From Bacteroidia bacterium (GTDB lineage Bacteria > Bacteroidota > Bacteroidia > Chitinophagales > Saprospiraceae), in contig JAUIKE010000007.1 of assembly GCA_030430845.1 (NCBI GenBank), forward strand, positions 24,678-88,677: a stretch of DNA of 64,000 bases, read 5' to 3'. Positions 15,507 through 22,741 of this stretch are shown piece after piece. A model generated the notes under the pieces. That model was not told the origin of the DNA, did not search any database, and worked only from the letters and a program-made list of their open reading frames with translations. The position numbers and the translations under genes were made by a program. Positions within the stretch are counted from its first letter, which is position 1, and every line of letters begins with the position of its first letter.

Positions 15507-15992
15507 CTAAATCAAAGCCGCTATCATCTGCCCATAGGCCAGGGACGCTAGTTTCCAGATCACAAATATCGACAGGGCAATCATTAAAAGAAGAAGAAAT
15601 AATACCAACAAGATAATTCCCCAGGCACTTCCCTTATGTTTTCCTTCCGCGATGTATTCCTTTACTAAATTTACATTTTTAAGATTGGCTTTATAACGCA
15701 AATCGAAAATATCTCCGATAATAGGGACGGTGCCGAACATACCGTCAAACCAGATGTTTCCGAGCATTTTGAGGACCAGTTTGCCGCTGATTCCGTAGCG
15801 GGCCATGACGATGACCAGAAAACCTGAAAAAAGGAAGGTCAAAACATCCCCAACATAAGGAAATAAGCCGATAAGGGCATCTATTCCAAAACGAATATTC
15901 GTTCCGGGAATTCGGAATTTATTGTCCAAAAATTCCGCTGAATGATCCAGCCATATGAGGCTTTTTGAAGAATGAGCTGTTTGTGGGTCCAT
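15507..15992 (-). CDS. DUF4112 membrane protein, about 161 aa
   Basis: Matches the DUF4112 pattern: an N-terminal soluble part with FLDNKFRIPGTNIRFGIDALIGLFPYVGD, re-entrant hydrophobic segments (VLTFLFSGFLVIVMARYG), the second conserved half FGTVPIIGDIFDLRYKANLKN, and a C-terminal membrane span (ILLVLFLLLLMIALSIFVIW). I start at the ATG at 15992 rather than the GTG at 16031. The family is widespread and of unknown function. Monocistronic by context. Confidence 0.85.
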   Translation of the reverse strand: MDPQTAHSSKSLIWLDHSAEFLDNKFRIPGTNIRFGIDALIGLFPYVGDVLTFLFSGFLVIVMARYGISGKLVLKMLGNIWFDGMFGTVPIIGDIFDLRYKANLKNVNLVKEYIAEGKHKGSAWGIILLVLFLLLLMIALSIFVIWKLASLAYGQMIAALI

Positions 15993-16162
15993 ATGATGAT
16001 TTTTGTCACCTGGCTGTGTGTGCTTTGTCACTGTACCGTTCTTTGTTTTTTCGGAAATTAAAAAAAATATTTTTTTTGAAGGTTTCAGAAAGATTTTTAG
16101 TCTTTCCAGACACCCTGCCAGAAGCCAAATTGGAATGATTTTTTCACCAAAACCACTATGCC

Positions 16163-16456
16163 ATGTTACTTAAAAATGTTCCTTTATTTATGCAGGGTAC
16201 TATAATTGATGTGAGGACCCGCGAAGAGTATGACCTCGGCCATGTAGAAGGCGCACTGAACATTCCCTGGGATTTACACATGTATTATTTAGAAGAGCTA
16301 CAGAAATTACCAAAACCGTGGCTGTTTTACTGCGAAAGGGGAGAACGCTCCCAATGGGTCGTCAATTCTTTGAAAATGATTGGATTTGAGGAAGTTTATA
16401 ATGTAGGAGAATGGATTGACCTGGAACACCAAATTGAAAAAATAGAAAAAGTTTAA
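16163..16456 (+). CDS. Rhodanese-like sulfurtransferase domain protein, 97 aa
   Basis: A single rhodanese domain: IIDVRTREEYDLGHVEGALNIP, then the active-site loop FYCERGERS with the catalytic Cys at about residue 53, and FEEVYNVGEW near the end. It probably carries persulfide sulfur in the cytoplasm; no signal peptide. A 72-residue membrane protein follows 11 bp downstream. Confidence 0.88.
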   Translation: MLLKNVPLFMQGTIIDVRTREEYDLGHVEGALNIPWDLHMYYLEELQKLPKPWLFYCERGERSQWVVNSLKMIGFEEVYNVGEWIDLEHQIEKIEKV

Positions 16457-16467
16457 ACCTCTACAGC

Positions 16468-16686
16468 GTGTTTAAGAATACGAATTACAAAGCACTGTCA
16501 GCATGGATTTTCGTTGCTTTGATCCTGCTGATCCTTTTCATGTTTTTGTTTCCTAATAACTGGATGATCGGAATAGGTATCGTAGGCGTTCCCATCTTAA
16601 TCCTGGTACAAACCATGATCATTTTGAAAGCTAATGAAGAAAGCAAAAAAGAGTTTTCAGACAAAGATTGGTACGACAACAAATAA
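16468..16686 (+). CDS. Small two-span membrane protein, 72 aa
   Basis: GTG start at 16468, 11 bp after the rhodanese gene. Two hydrophobic segments (about 12-29 LSAWIFVALILLILFMFLF and 32-52 WMIGIGIVGVPILILVQTMI) are followed by a charged cytoplasmic tail (KANEESKKEFSDKDWYDNK). No family recognised. Coupling with rhodanese suggests a shared redox or sulfur role, which is inference. Confidence 0.65.
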   Translation: MFKNTNYKALSAWIFVALILLILFMFLFPNNWMIGIGIVGVPILILVQTMIILKANEESKKEFSDKDWYDNK

Positions 16687-16730
16687 GTAAAAGAGCCTTT
16701 TCAAGGCAAGCTTTAAACCATGGATTGGAG

Positions 16731-16764
16731 TGACAAAAATCAGGCAATGCCCTGACTTTTGTCA
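16731..16764 (+). terminator. Hairpin after the rhodanese / membrane-protein pair
   Basis: TGACAAAAATCAGG (16731-16744) pairs with CCTGACTTTTGTCA (16751-16764), one mismatch, loop CAATGC. Confidence 0.65.
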
Positions 16765-17052
16765 TTTCAGGCTATATGAACGTAGGATAAATTAATGGAT
16801 GAAGAGAGTGTATTTTGAATCAACTCTTTTTCTATATAGTGAGGTTAGTTTTTCGGAGGCTGTCCAGGAAATCGATCCTGGCAGCCTTTTCTGATAAAAA
16901 TCATAAGACCTAATTGATTTTTATCAATTCGGGTTAGCCTTCGAAAAATTAAATTTACTCTACTTATATAACCAAGTAGATTTAAGCTATACCATAATGC
17001 TTTACCTCTGCTTGTAACGCATTTGGTATGGTATTACTTAAAAAGCAGGGCC
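16765..17052 (+). other. Gene-free stretch with an isolated intrinsic terminator
   Basis: No protein gene. AGGCTGTCCAGGA (16857-16869) pairs with TCCTGGCAGCCT (16876-16887) and is followed by TTTT, a textbook intrinsic terminator on the + strand although the previous gene already ended with its own hairpin at 16731. A short RNA of about 100 nt could end here. Downstream A/T-rich sequence should hold the promoter for 17053. Confidence 0.4.
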
Positions 17053-17433
17053 ATGGTAATTGCATCAGAAAAGAAGTTAATTGAATTAAAAAGGGAATTT
17101 CACACTTTGTTTCCCTATTTGAGGATTGAGTTTTACTCTGGTCATCATGAAGCAGGAGAAGGTTCTCCAAAAGAAAAACAGCTGGATGCCGATCAAACGA
17201 TCAGTGAAGTCAGTGGTAAAGCCTTAAACGAAGATTATAATATCCTGCCCTCTATGACAGTAAATCAGCTGGAAGCTTATTTTGATGAGCATTTAGGCAT
17301 CAGTGCTCAAGTTTTCCGCCGGTCAGGAAATTTGTGGATGCAAACCACCGCTACCGATCACTGGACACTGGAGGAACAAAACCGAAAAGGAGGCTCTTCA
17401 CTACATCACTATAATGAAAAATATAAATCATGA
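17053..17433 (+). CDS. Conserved-type cytoplasmic protein of unknown function, 126 aa
   Basis: Begins VIASEKKLIELKREFHTLFPYL and has no signal or membrane segment. The middle shows LPSMTVNQLEAYFDEHLGI and VFRRSGNLWMQTTATDHWTL, suggesting a small alpha/beta fold. I use the ATG at 17053; an in-frame ATG at 17023 is possible. The stop overlaps the start of the CBS-domain gene by four bases (ATGA), so the two are coupled. With the CBS and Usp genes it forms a stress-type cluster. Function not known. Confidence 0.7.
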   Translation: MVIASEKKLIELKREFHTLFPYLRIEFYSGHHEAGEGSPKEKQLDADQTISEVSGKALNEDYNILPSMTVNQLEAYFDEHLGISAQVFRRSGNLWMQTTATDHWTLEEQNRKGGSSLHHYNEKYKS

Positions 17434-17846
17434 TTGCTGCCCAATCCAGAGTTCGAGATCTAATGACGGATCACATCATTAAAGTGGGTCCGAACCACTC
17501 CTTTACAGCCTTATGTCGTTTGCTGTTTCAGCTGAATATCCACCATCTGCCGGTTGTTGATAAAGAGGAAAAGTTAATAGGCATTATCAGCTCGAATGAC
17601 ATCTTAAAAACTTACGGGGCTAAAGTCGCAGGATATCGGAAAATTGATGAAGGGTGGCTCAATGAAAACATCTCGATCTATGATCTGATGAGCCCGGATC
17701 CAGTGGTAGTCTCTCCGGAAGACTCTGTAGAAGATGCAATCAAATTATTCAAAAAAGAACACATTCAGTCTCTTCCGGTCATTGAAAATGGGCAACTGGT
17801 TGGGATCATTACTACTCGGGATGTAATCGAGTATTTGGTGGAATAA
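17430..17846 (+). CDS. CBS-domain pair protein, 138 aa
   Basis: Two CBS motifs fill the protein: VRDLMTDHIIKVGPNHSF ... LPVVDKEEKLIGIISSNDIL (about 8-60) and IYDLMSPDPVVVSPEDSV ... LPVIENGQLVGIITTRDVI (about 80-135). Together they make a Bateman module that binds adenosine nucleotides and senses energy state. There is no attached effector domain, so it acts in trans. Coupled to the gene before it by a 4-bp overlap. Confidence 0.9.
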   Translation: MIAAQSRVRDLMTDHIIKVGPNHSFTALCRLLFQLNIHHLPVVDKEEKLIGIISSNDILKTYGAKVAGYRKIDEGWLNENISIYDLMSPDPVVVSPEDSVEDAIKLFKKEHIQSLPVIENGQLVGIITTRDVIEYLVE

Positions 17847-17853
17847 AAAAAAG

Positions 17854-17880
17854 GAGGATGGCCGCCAGGCCATCGTCCTC
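17854..17880 (+). terminator. Hairpin after the CBS-domain gene
   Basis: GAGGATGGCC pairs with GGCCATCGTCCTC with a one-base bulge; an A-run precedes it. Confidence 0.6.
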
Positions 17881-18062
17881 TACAAGAATAAATTGGCTTT
17901 TGCGACTTGGACGAGGGCAATCACTTTCATAGTGGTTGCCTTTTTCATTTTGATAAAGTTCAAATGTTGGGGTGATAAATGTCATCGTATTTTTTGGTAT
18001 AAACCAGCAAATTAAAAATGAAGTAAAAGCCATTGTTTAAGTCGCAAGTAAAACCACCGATT

Positions 18063-18920
18063 ATGAAAAATTTATTGATCCCTACTGATTTTTCGGCTTG
18101 TGCCGGAAACGCCATAGATGCAGGAATGAAGCTGGCGGAGCGTTTCGGAGCCAAGGTCCACTTACTAACTAAAGTAGACCTGAAGAATGATTGGGTGAAA
18201 ATGACCGTCGATGAAAGAAAGAAGCTGGAGGAAACAAATCAGATCGTCCAGAATGCCTTGGTGCTGTTAGAGGATATCAAGGAACGCTATCCGAATCTTA
18301 AAATTACGACTTCCTATAGCGGGGACCAACTTATTAATGCCATTAAGAGTTATGTTCTCAGGCATGGGGTTGATTTTATTGTAATGGGGTCTCATGGAGC
18401 GAGCGGGAAAAACGAATATTTCATAGGGTCAAATACCCAAAAAGTTATCCGATCCGTGCATTGTCCCGTATTGGTTGTCAAGGACAAAATTGAGGAGCTG
18501 GATTTCAGTAAGGTTGTCTTTGCTTCCAGTTTTAATGAAAATGAAAAGGCTCCTTTCCTTCGTTTTAAGGATTTTGTGAAGCACTTTTTACCAGAGATTC
18601 ACCTGGTGGCGATTCATACTTCTTCCATGTTTGATCCGCCATATATTTTGAGCAAGGAAGCAATGGATTCCTTCAAGCAATTGTGTCATCCATTTGTTTG
18701 CCATACACATATTTTCAGAGATTTTACCGTTGAGCGAGGTATTCGTTCATTTGCTGAAGAGATCGGTGCGCAGTTGATCGGCATTTCTAATTTCAATCGG
18801 CATCCCGTCAAAAGAGTGCTGATGGGAAGTAATGTGGAAGCCTTAATTAACCACTCTTCTTTACCGGTTCTAAGTGTTGATTATGTTGAAAAAGAAGTTC
18901 CAGTAGAGCAGGAGCCCTAG
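18063..18920 (+). CDS. Universal stress protein, tandem UspA domains, 285 aa
   Basis: Two UspA-type domains. The first (MKNLLIPTDFSACAGNAIDAG, about 1-145) carries the ATP-binding end motif GSHGASGKNEYFIGSNTQKVIR followed by CPVLVVKD. The second (about 148-285) is more diverged, ending GSNVEALINHSSLPVLSVDY with an incomplete G-2x-G-9x-G loop. Start at the ATG 18063; ten residues further upstream read in frame from 18033 but add nothing family-like. Probably made on energy or oxygen stress. A second two-domain Usp follows 54 bp downstream. Confidence 0.92.
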   Translation: MKNLLIPTDFSACAGNAIDAGMKLAERFGAKVHLLTKVDLKNDWVKMTVDERKKLEETNQIVQNALVLLEDIKERYPNLKITTSYSGDQLINAIKSYVLRHGVDFIVMGSHGASGKNEYFIGSNTQKVIRSVHCPVLVVKDKIEELDFSKVVFASSFNENEKAPFLRFKDFVKHFLPEIHLVAIHTSSMFDPPYILSKEAMDSFKQLCHPFVCHTHIFRDFTVERGIRSFAEEIGAQLIGISNFNRHPVKRVLMGSNVEALINHSSLPVLSVDYVEKEVPVEQEP

Positions 18921-18974
18921 GTTCGTCCAAGCTGCTCGCCCAGGCCATTTAATCATTTTAAAGCATCAGTCATT

Positions 18975-19787
18975 ATGAAAAAGATATTATTTCCAACCGA
19001 TTTTTCTCCCTGCGCTAAAAATGCATTTAACTATGCTATTCAATTAGCCGATGACATGGGCGGAGTCATCGATATGATGTCCATCTATCATTTGCCTATT
19101 TCCGACGCAGGAAGTGTTCCGCCTGATTACATCGACCAGATGCTACAGGAAAAGAGAAACCAGGTCAGAGAACAATTACGAGAATTTACTAAAGATGCCC
19201 CCCGCCATTTAATAGGAAAGTGCAGGGCTGATTATGGGCTGTTCATCGCTCAAGAGATCACCGACGCGGCGCGCTACAGTGAGTATGACCTGATCATCAT
19301 GGGGACAAAGGGGGAACATAATAAAATGGAAAAATTGTTGGGCAGTGTTACCACCAACGTGATGATGCAGGCTCCCTGCCCGGTATTAGCAATCCCGGAA
19401 GAAGCTATTTATAAGGGCATACATGAACTGGCCTATGCCACTAATTTCCAGCCTTCCGATCAGCTGGCCATCGACCAGCTCATGTACTTCACCGAACCTC
19501 TGAAAGCTAATGTGCATTTTGTTCACGTCGAAACCAAAGTGCCGGTGAGTACGAATGTAGAGGATTATTTCCCCGGCGGAACCGTGCCGGATGGCTTCTC
19601 CGACTTTACCATCGTCAATAACAATTCAGTCGTCGAAGGCCTGGATAATTACATCAAAGCCAATGAGATCGATGTAATGGCCCTGTTCATCCCTAAACGG
19701 CGCCTTTGGGAACGCCTGTTCCACTCCAGCGTTACGAAAAAAATGACTTTGCATACAAGAATCCCAATACTTGTTTTTCGTGAATGA
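18975..19787 (+). CDS. Universal stress protein, tandem UspA domains, 270 aa
   Basis: First domain MKKILFPTDFSPCAKNAFNYA with ATP loop GTKGEHNKMEKLLGSVTTNVM and CPVLAIPE. Second domain begins ELAYATNFQPSDQLAIDQ and ends LFHSSVTKKMTLHTRIPILVF. It lies directly after a paralogue of the same size and is followed by a clean hairpin terminator. Cytoplasmic; nucleotide binding is likely in domain 1. Confidence 0.92.
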   Translation: MKKILFPTDFSPCAKNAFNYAIQLADDMGGVIDMMSIYHLPISDAGSVPPDYIDQMLQEKRNQVREQLREFTKDAPRHLIGKCRADYGLFIAQEITDAARYSEYDLIIMGTKGEHNKMEKLLGSVTTNVMMQAPCPVLAIPEEAIYKGIHELAYATNFQPSDQLAIDQLMYFTEPLKANVHFVHVETKVPVSTNVEDYFPGGTVPDGFSDFTIVNNNSVVEGLDNYIKANEIDVMALFIPKRRLWERLFHSSVTKKMTLHTRIPILVFRE

Positions 19788-19862
19788 AAAAAAGCGGTTC
19801 GCCAAAAGGTGAACCGCTTTTTTCAAAGTAAAAATAAAGGCCCATACAGGCCTTTATTTTTT
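19788..19862. terminator. Two back-to-back intrinsic terminators between convergent genes
   Basis: AAAAAAGCGGTTC ... GAACCGCTTTTTT (19788-19823) serves the Usp gene. AAAAATAAAGGCC ... GGCCTTTATTTTT (19830-19862) serves the acyl-CoA dehydrogenase read the other way. Confidence 0.85.
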
Positions 19863-21664
19863 TACAAACAATACTCATTGGCATCAATCAATGCCTGGGC
19901 GATCGTTCTTCTGGCATTCTTCACATTCACAGGCGTGTACTTAGTGAAGCGCTTTACTCCCATCAACATCGTCCTCAACAGATCTCCTTCGGCAAAGGAT
20001 ACCAAAGCATCCGTGGCCAGCTTGTTCAGCTTAGCCGTAGCATCAGTCAAATAGGTCTTTAAAATAGCATCGTAAACCGACTGATCTACTTTTCCTCGGC
20101 CGTTTTCGGCTAGTTTTTCAACTCTCAGTAAGATAGACTCCGCTTCAAAGAGCGTGATCATCATATCTGCAATATTCATCAAGATTTCCTGCTCTTCCTT
20201 CAGGTTTATCTGCCCGTCCATCTGCATCTTGGCTGCCGCACCGGCTACCATCAGGATAAGCTTCTTGAACTCTTTAACAGCTTTTCTTTCCGCACCATAA
20301 GCTCCCTCAGGCTGATCAAAGCTTGGCATAGAGGCCAACTCTTTCTGTACTTCCCAGGCGGGGCCTACCAGATCCAGTTTGCCTTTCATGGCTCTTTTCA
20401 GTAACATATCCACTGTCAGCAGTCGGTTGATCTCATTGGTGCCTTCATAGATACGGTTGATGCGGGAATCCCGGTAGGCGCGTGCCGCCGTGCCTTCTTC
20501 TGAATAGCCCATACCACCATGGATCTGAACCGTTTCGTCCACTACATAATCCAGTGCCTCAGAACCGGAAACTTTCAGCATCGCACATTCCACTGCATAT
20601 TCTTCCGCTCCTTCAAGCTTGGCTTCGGCAAAGCTGGCTCCGGCTTCTTCAAGTGTGTGTTTTTTCTGTGTCAGTAAGTTAGAGGTCCGGTACATGGCAC
20701 TCTCAGAGGCAAATACCCGGATAGCTTGCTGGGCCAGCTTGTACTGGATCGCTCCAAAATTGGAAATAGGCTGTTTGAATTGTATGCGTTCGTTGGCATA
20801 TTTTACTGCAGTTGTGATGCTTTCTTTTGCACCACCCAGACAAAGGGCGCAAAGCTTATAGCGACCTATGTTCAGTACATTGAAGGCAATCAAATGTCCC
20901 TTTCCGATCTCGCCCAGAACATTATCTACCGGTACTTTGACATTTTCAAAGAAAACCTGGCGCGTAGAAGAACCCTTGATACCCAACTTGTCTTCCTCCG
21001 CTCCGAGTGTGAAGCCTTCGGAATCTCTTTCTACGATCAGACCGGTAAACTTGTCGCCGTCTATTTTGGCAAAAACGATGTAGATGTCGGCAAAACCGGC
21101 ATTGGAAATCCACATCTTCTGTCCGTTCAAAATATAATGTGTGCCGTCTTCAGATAGGTCAGCACGCGTCTTGGCCGCCAATGCATCCGAGCCGGAGCCT
21201 GGTTCTGTCAAACAGTAGGCACATTTTAATTCTCCACTGATCAGGCGTGGCAGGTACTTCTGCTTTTGCTCTTCCGTGCCAAAATAAAGAATGGGCAGCA
21301 TACCAATACCGATCTGTACAGCATAGGATACGGTAATCGCACCCGCTGGGCCTAAGGCTTCGTTCAAAAGTGTATTGGTATTCATATCCATCTGCATGCC
21401 ACCGTACTCCTCGGGCATGTGTGTGCCGAGAAATCCGAGTTCTGCCATTTTTTCCAGGATACGGGGAGCGATGTTGTCTTCCTGCTTCTCTATCTTGTCA
21501 ATATTCGGAAGGATCTCATTCTTCAAAAAATCACGAGCCGTTTCATAGATCATCTGCTGCTCTTCGTTCTTCTCTTCCGGGATAAAGGTTTCTTCCGGTG
21601 TGGAATCCTTGATGAGGAATTCTCCACCCTTGAGAATGTCTTTTTTTACTATTGTTTCCGCCAT
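19862..21664 (-). CDS. Acyl-CoA dehydrogenase, long form, 600 aa
   Basis: Oxidises acyl-CoA to trans-2-enoyl-CoA with FAD. The dehydrogenase core (about 35-420) shows LGFLGTHMPEEYGG, CLTEPGSGSDALAAKTRA, WISNAGFADIYIVFAKIDG, GIKGSSTRQVFFENVKVP and the catalytic-Glu region NRIYEGTNEINRLL. An extra C-terminal helical domain of about 170 residues makes it longer than the usual 380, like VLCAD-type enzymes and many Bacteroidota FadE-type proteins. Two copies of a palindrome near GCGAATTTTCGC lie 115-195 bp upstream, and a related one precedes the other acyl-CoA dehydrogenase at 56041. Confidence 0.93.
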   Translation of the reverse strand: MAETIVKKDILKGGEFLIKDSTPEETFIPEEKNEEQQMIYETARDFLKNEILPNIDKIEKQEDNIAPRILEKMAELGFLGTHMPEEYGGMQMDMNTNTLLNEALGPAGAITVSYAVQIGIGMLPILYFGTEEQKQKYLPRLISGELKCAYCLTEPGSGSDALAAKTRADLSEDGTHYILNGQKMWISNAGFADIYIVFAKIDGDKFTGLIVERDSEGFTLGAEEDKLGIKGSSTRQVFFENVKVPVDNVLGEIGKGHLIAFNVLNIGRYKLCALCLGGAKESITTAVKYANERIQFKQPISNFGAIQYKLAQQAIRVFASESAMYRTSNLLTQKKHTLEEAGASFAEAKLEGAEEYAVECAMLKVSGSEALDYVVDETVQIHGGMGYSEEGTAARAYRDSRINRIYEGTNEINRLLTVDMLLKRAMKGKLDLVGPAWEVQKELASMPSFDQPEGAYGAERKAVKEFKKLILMVAGAAAKMQMDGQINLKEEQEILMNIADMMITLFEAESILLRVEKLAENGRGKVDQSVYDAILKTYLTDATAKLNKLATDALVSFAEGDLLRTMLMGVKRFTKYTPVNVKNARRTIAQALIDANEYCL

Positions 21665-21699
21665 AGTGGGTATATTATTTTAGTTTGATAATTTTCTTT

Positions 21700-21779
21700 T
21701 ATTGAGCAGGAGGTCGACTTCGGCGACCTCCTGCTCAATAGAAAATATTATTCATGCGGTAGGTATGAATAATATTTTC
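21700..21779. repeat. Two linked perfect hairpins upstream of acyl-CoA dehydrogenase
   Basis: Arms of 17 nt (TATTGAGCAGGAGGTCG, 21700-21716, with 21724-21740) and directly next to it 15-nt arms GAAAATATTATTCAT (21741-21755 with 21765-21779). They lie 36-115 bp upstream of the ATG, so they would be part of the 5' region of that gene, not its terminator. Confidence 0.6.
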
Positions 21780-21858
21780 AGCGAATTTTCGCTACAAAGT
21801 TATTGGTTTTGGCAGAAAAAGTAAAGAGTAGACCTTATTTTTTGCGAATTTTCGCTAA
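21780..21858 (-). promoter_or_regulatory. Two palindromic sites (GCGAATTTTCGC) upstream of acyl-CoA dehydrogenase
   Basis: AGCGAATTTTCGCTA at 21780-21794 and TTGCGAATTTTCGCTAA at 21842-21858, about 62 bp (six helical turns) apart. A close relative, TAGCGAAATTACGCTA, is at 56041-56056 upstream of the second acyl-CoA dehydrogenase. Size and symmetry fit a dimeric repressor such as a TetR/FadR-like fatty-acid regulator; the regulator itself is not in the window. Confidence 0.5.
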
Positions 21859-21907
21859 AATGATGATTAATTCAAGTTGCGATCAAGCTCGCAATTGAAT
21901 TATTTAT

Positions 21908-22061
21908 GGGGTTTTGTAAAAAGTCCTTCGGCCTTCTTGCCGGCCGGCAGGCGGGTGGGAGGTCGTTTTAAGAAAAAAACTTTGTTTTTTTCTTAAAACG
22001 ACCTCCTAAATAAAATTTTCTGGGGCGGGTAAAAACGAGGAACGAGTTTTTACACAACCCC
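21908..22061 (+). repeat. Composite A-B-A palindromic element, + orientation
   Basis: A-i hairpin region GGGGTTTTGTAAAAAGTCC (21908 on, loop with CCTTCGG and a GC-rich nested palindrome). B stem 21958-22006 with 23-nt perfect arms starting GGAGGTCGTTTTAAG and loop TTT. Linker TAAATAAAATTTTCTGG, then A-ii GGGGCGGGTAAAAACGAGG ... TTTTTACACAACCCC (22022-22061). The A-i to B linker found in other copies is deleted here. Confidence 0.85.
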
Positions 22062-22104
22062 GGATAAAATTGGACGCCGCCCCGGGCGGCGTCCAATTTT
22101 ATCC
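22062..22104. repeat. Hairpin with 20-bp perfect arms abutting the composite element
   Basis: GGATAAAATTGGACGCCGCC (22062-22081) and its complement (22085-22104), loop CCG. No gene ends here. Confidence 0.7.
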
Positions 22105-22243
22105 CTAATTTGTAAATCTAAGGTGCGTGTATCGCAACTTAGATTAATTAGTAGACATTGTTTACCTTTAGGAATTATAGTTTAAGTAATGAGTTGTGTT
22201 TTTTTGGGCCTTAACGCATGTGCCCGATCATACTCCAATACGA

Positions 22244-22517
22244 GGCCGTATGGCCAGGTACGTGTTGCACAGGACTGTTATGTTCTGAAACCCCAAGAGC
22301 CTCGGAGAGGCGAAATATGGGTAACAATGGGCTATCTTCCTTACCTAAAGCCCCAGCGGAGCGTAATATCTGTATCGAGGCTTTAGAAACGGACACCAAG
22401 TATTGAAAGAGGCTAAAATGACCTTTTTAGCAAGTATATGTCGCACCTCTGGAGCTTTGGGGCAGTATGCAGGACTTGGTTACCGATATTTCGCACCTCT
22501 GTGCGGGCCGTATGGCC
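22244..22517. repeat. Decayed dispersed-repeat cluster in opposite orientations
   Basis: GTTACCGATATTTCGCACC (22479 on) and the reverse complement of 22298-22325 (GTTACCCATATTTCGCCTC) are the same motif inverted; AAGTATATGTCGCACCTC at 22432 is a third, partial copy. GGCCGTATGGCC occurs exactly at 22244-22255 and 22506-22517. Similar motifs ending in a short CCTCNGGNG hairpin are familiar from intergenic regions of Bacteroidota, some linked to REP-type transposases; none is encoded here. Confidence 0.5.
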
Positions 22518-22711
22518 GGAGCTTCTTGACATAGAACTTAACAGCCCTGCAGTACCGATCGATGTATGGATTGAAAACGCCTGCTTATGCTGATCTGTGC
22601 TGTTAGATAGTGCAAGGGTTTAGACAACTCAAACAGCGAAAATCAGCATAAATCCCTGCCCGCCAACCCAGTCTTTGGCAGGCGGGAGCGTTTATCAGCG
22701 GCCAAAAAAAT

Positions 22712-22719
22712 CTACATTT
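22712..22719 (+). promoter_or_regulatory. -7 promoter element for the P450 gene
   Basis: TACATTTG matches TAnnTTTG 22 bp before the ATG at 22742. No good TTG at the expected -33 position, so support is partial. Confidence 0.4.
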
Positions 22720-22741
22720 GCGAATAAAGTCGAAAAAAATA

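Larger units (their letters stand above)
21665..22741. other. 1.08-kb non-coding tract dense in palindromes and decayed repeats
   Basis: No credible protein gene on either strand. From left to right it holds two linked hairpins (21700-21779), two GCGAATTTTCGC palindromes, an A-B-A composite element (21908-22061), a 20-bp-arm hairpin (22062-22104), an imperfect hairpin around AATCTAAGGTGCG (22116-22148), and about 500 bp with diverged copies of a 28-bp motif in both orientations (22298, 22432, 22479) and two exact copies of GGCCGTATGGCC. It looks like a graveyard of small repeats. Confidence 0.7.

Noticed and set aside
20726..21157. 143-codon open frame on the + strand
   Set aside because: Antisense to the acyl-CoA dehydrogenase; no domain or signal.
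21908..22104. CRISPR array or tandem repeat
   Set aside because: Repeats are inverted hairpins without regular spacers or unique spacer units; no cas genes nearby.
22189..22386. Short open frames in the repeat-rich tract
   Set aside because: They run through inverted motif copies and have no start context or family resemblance.
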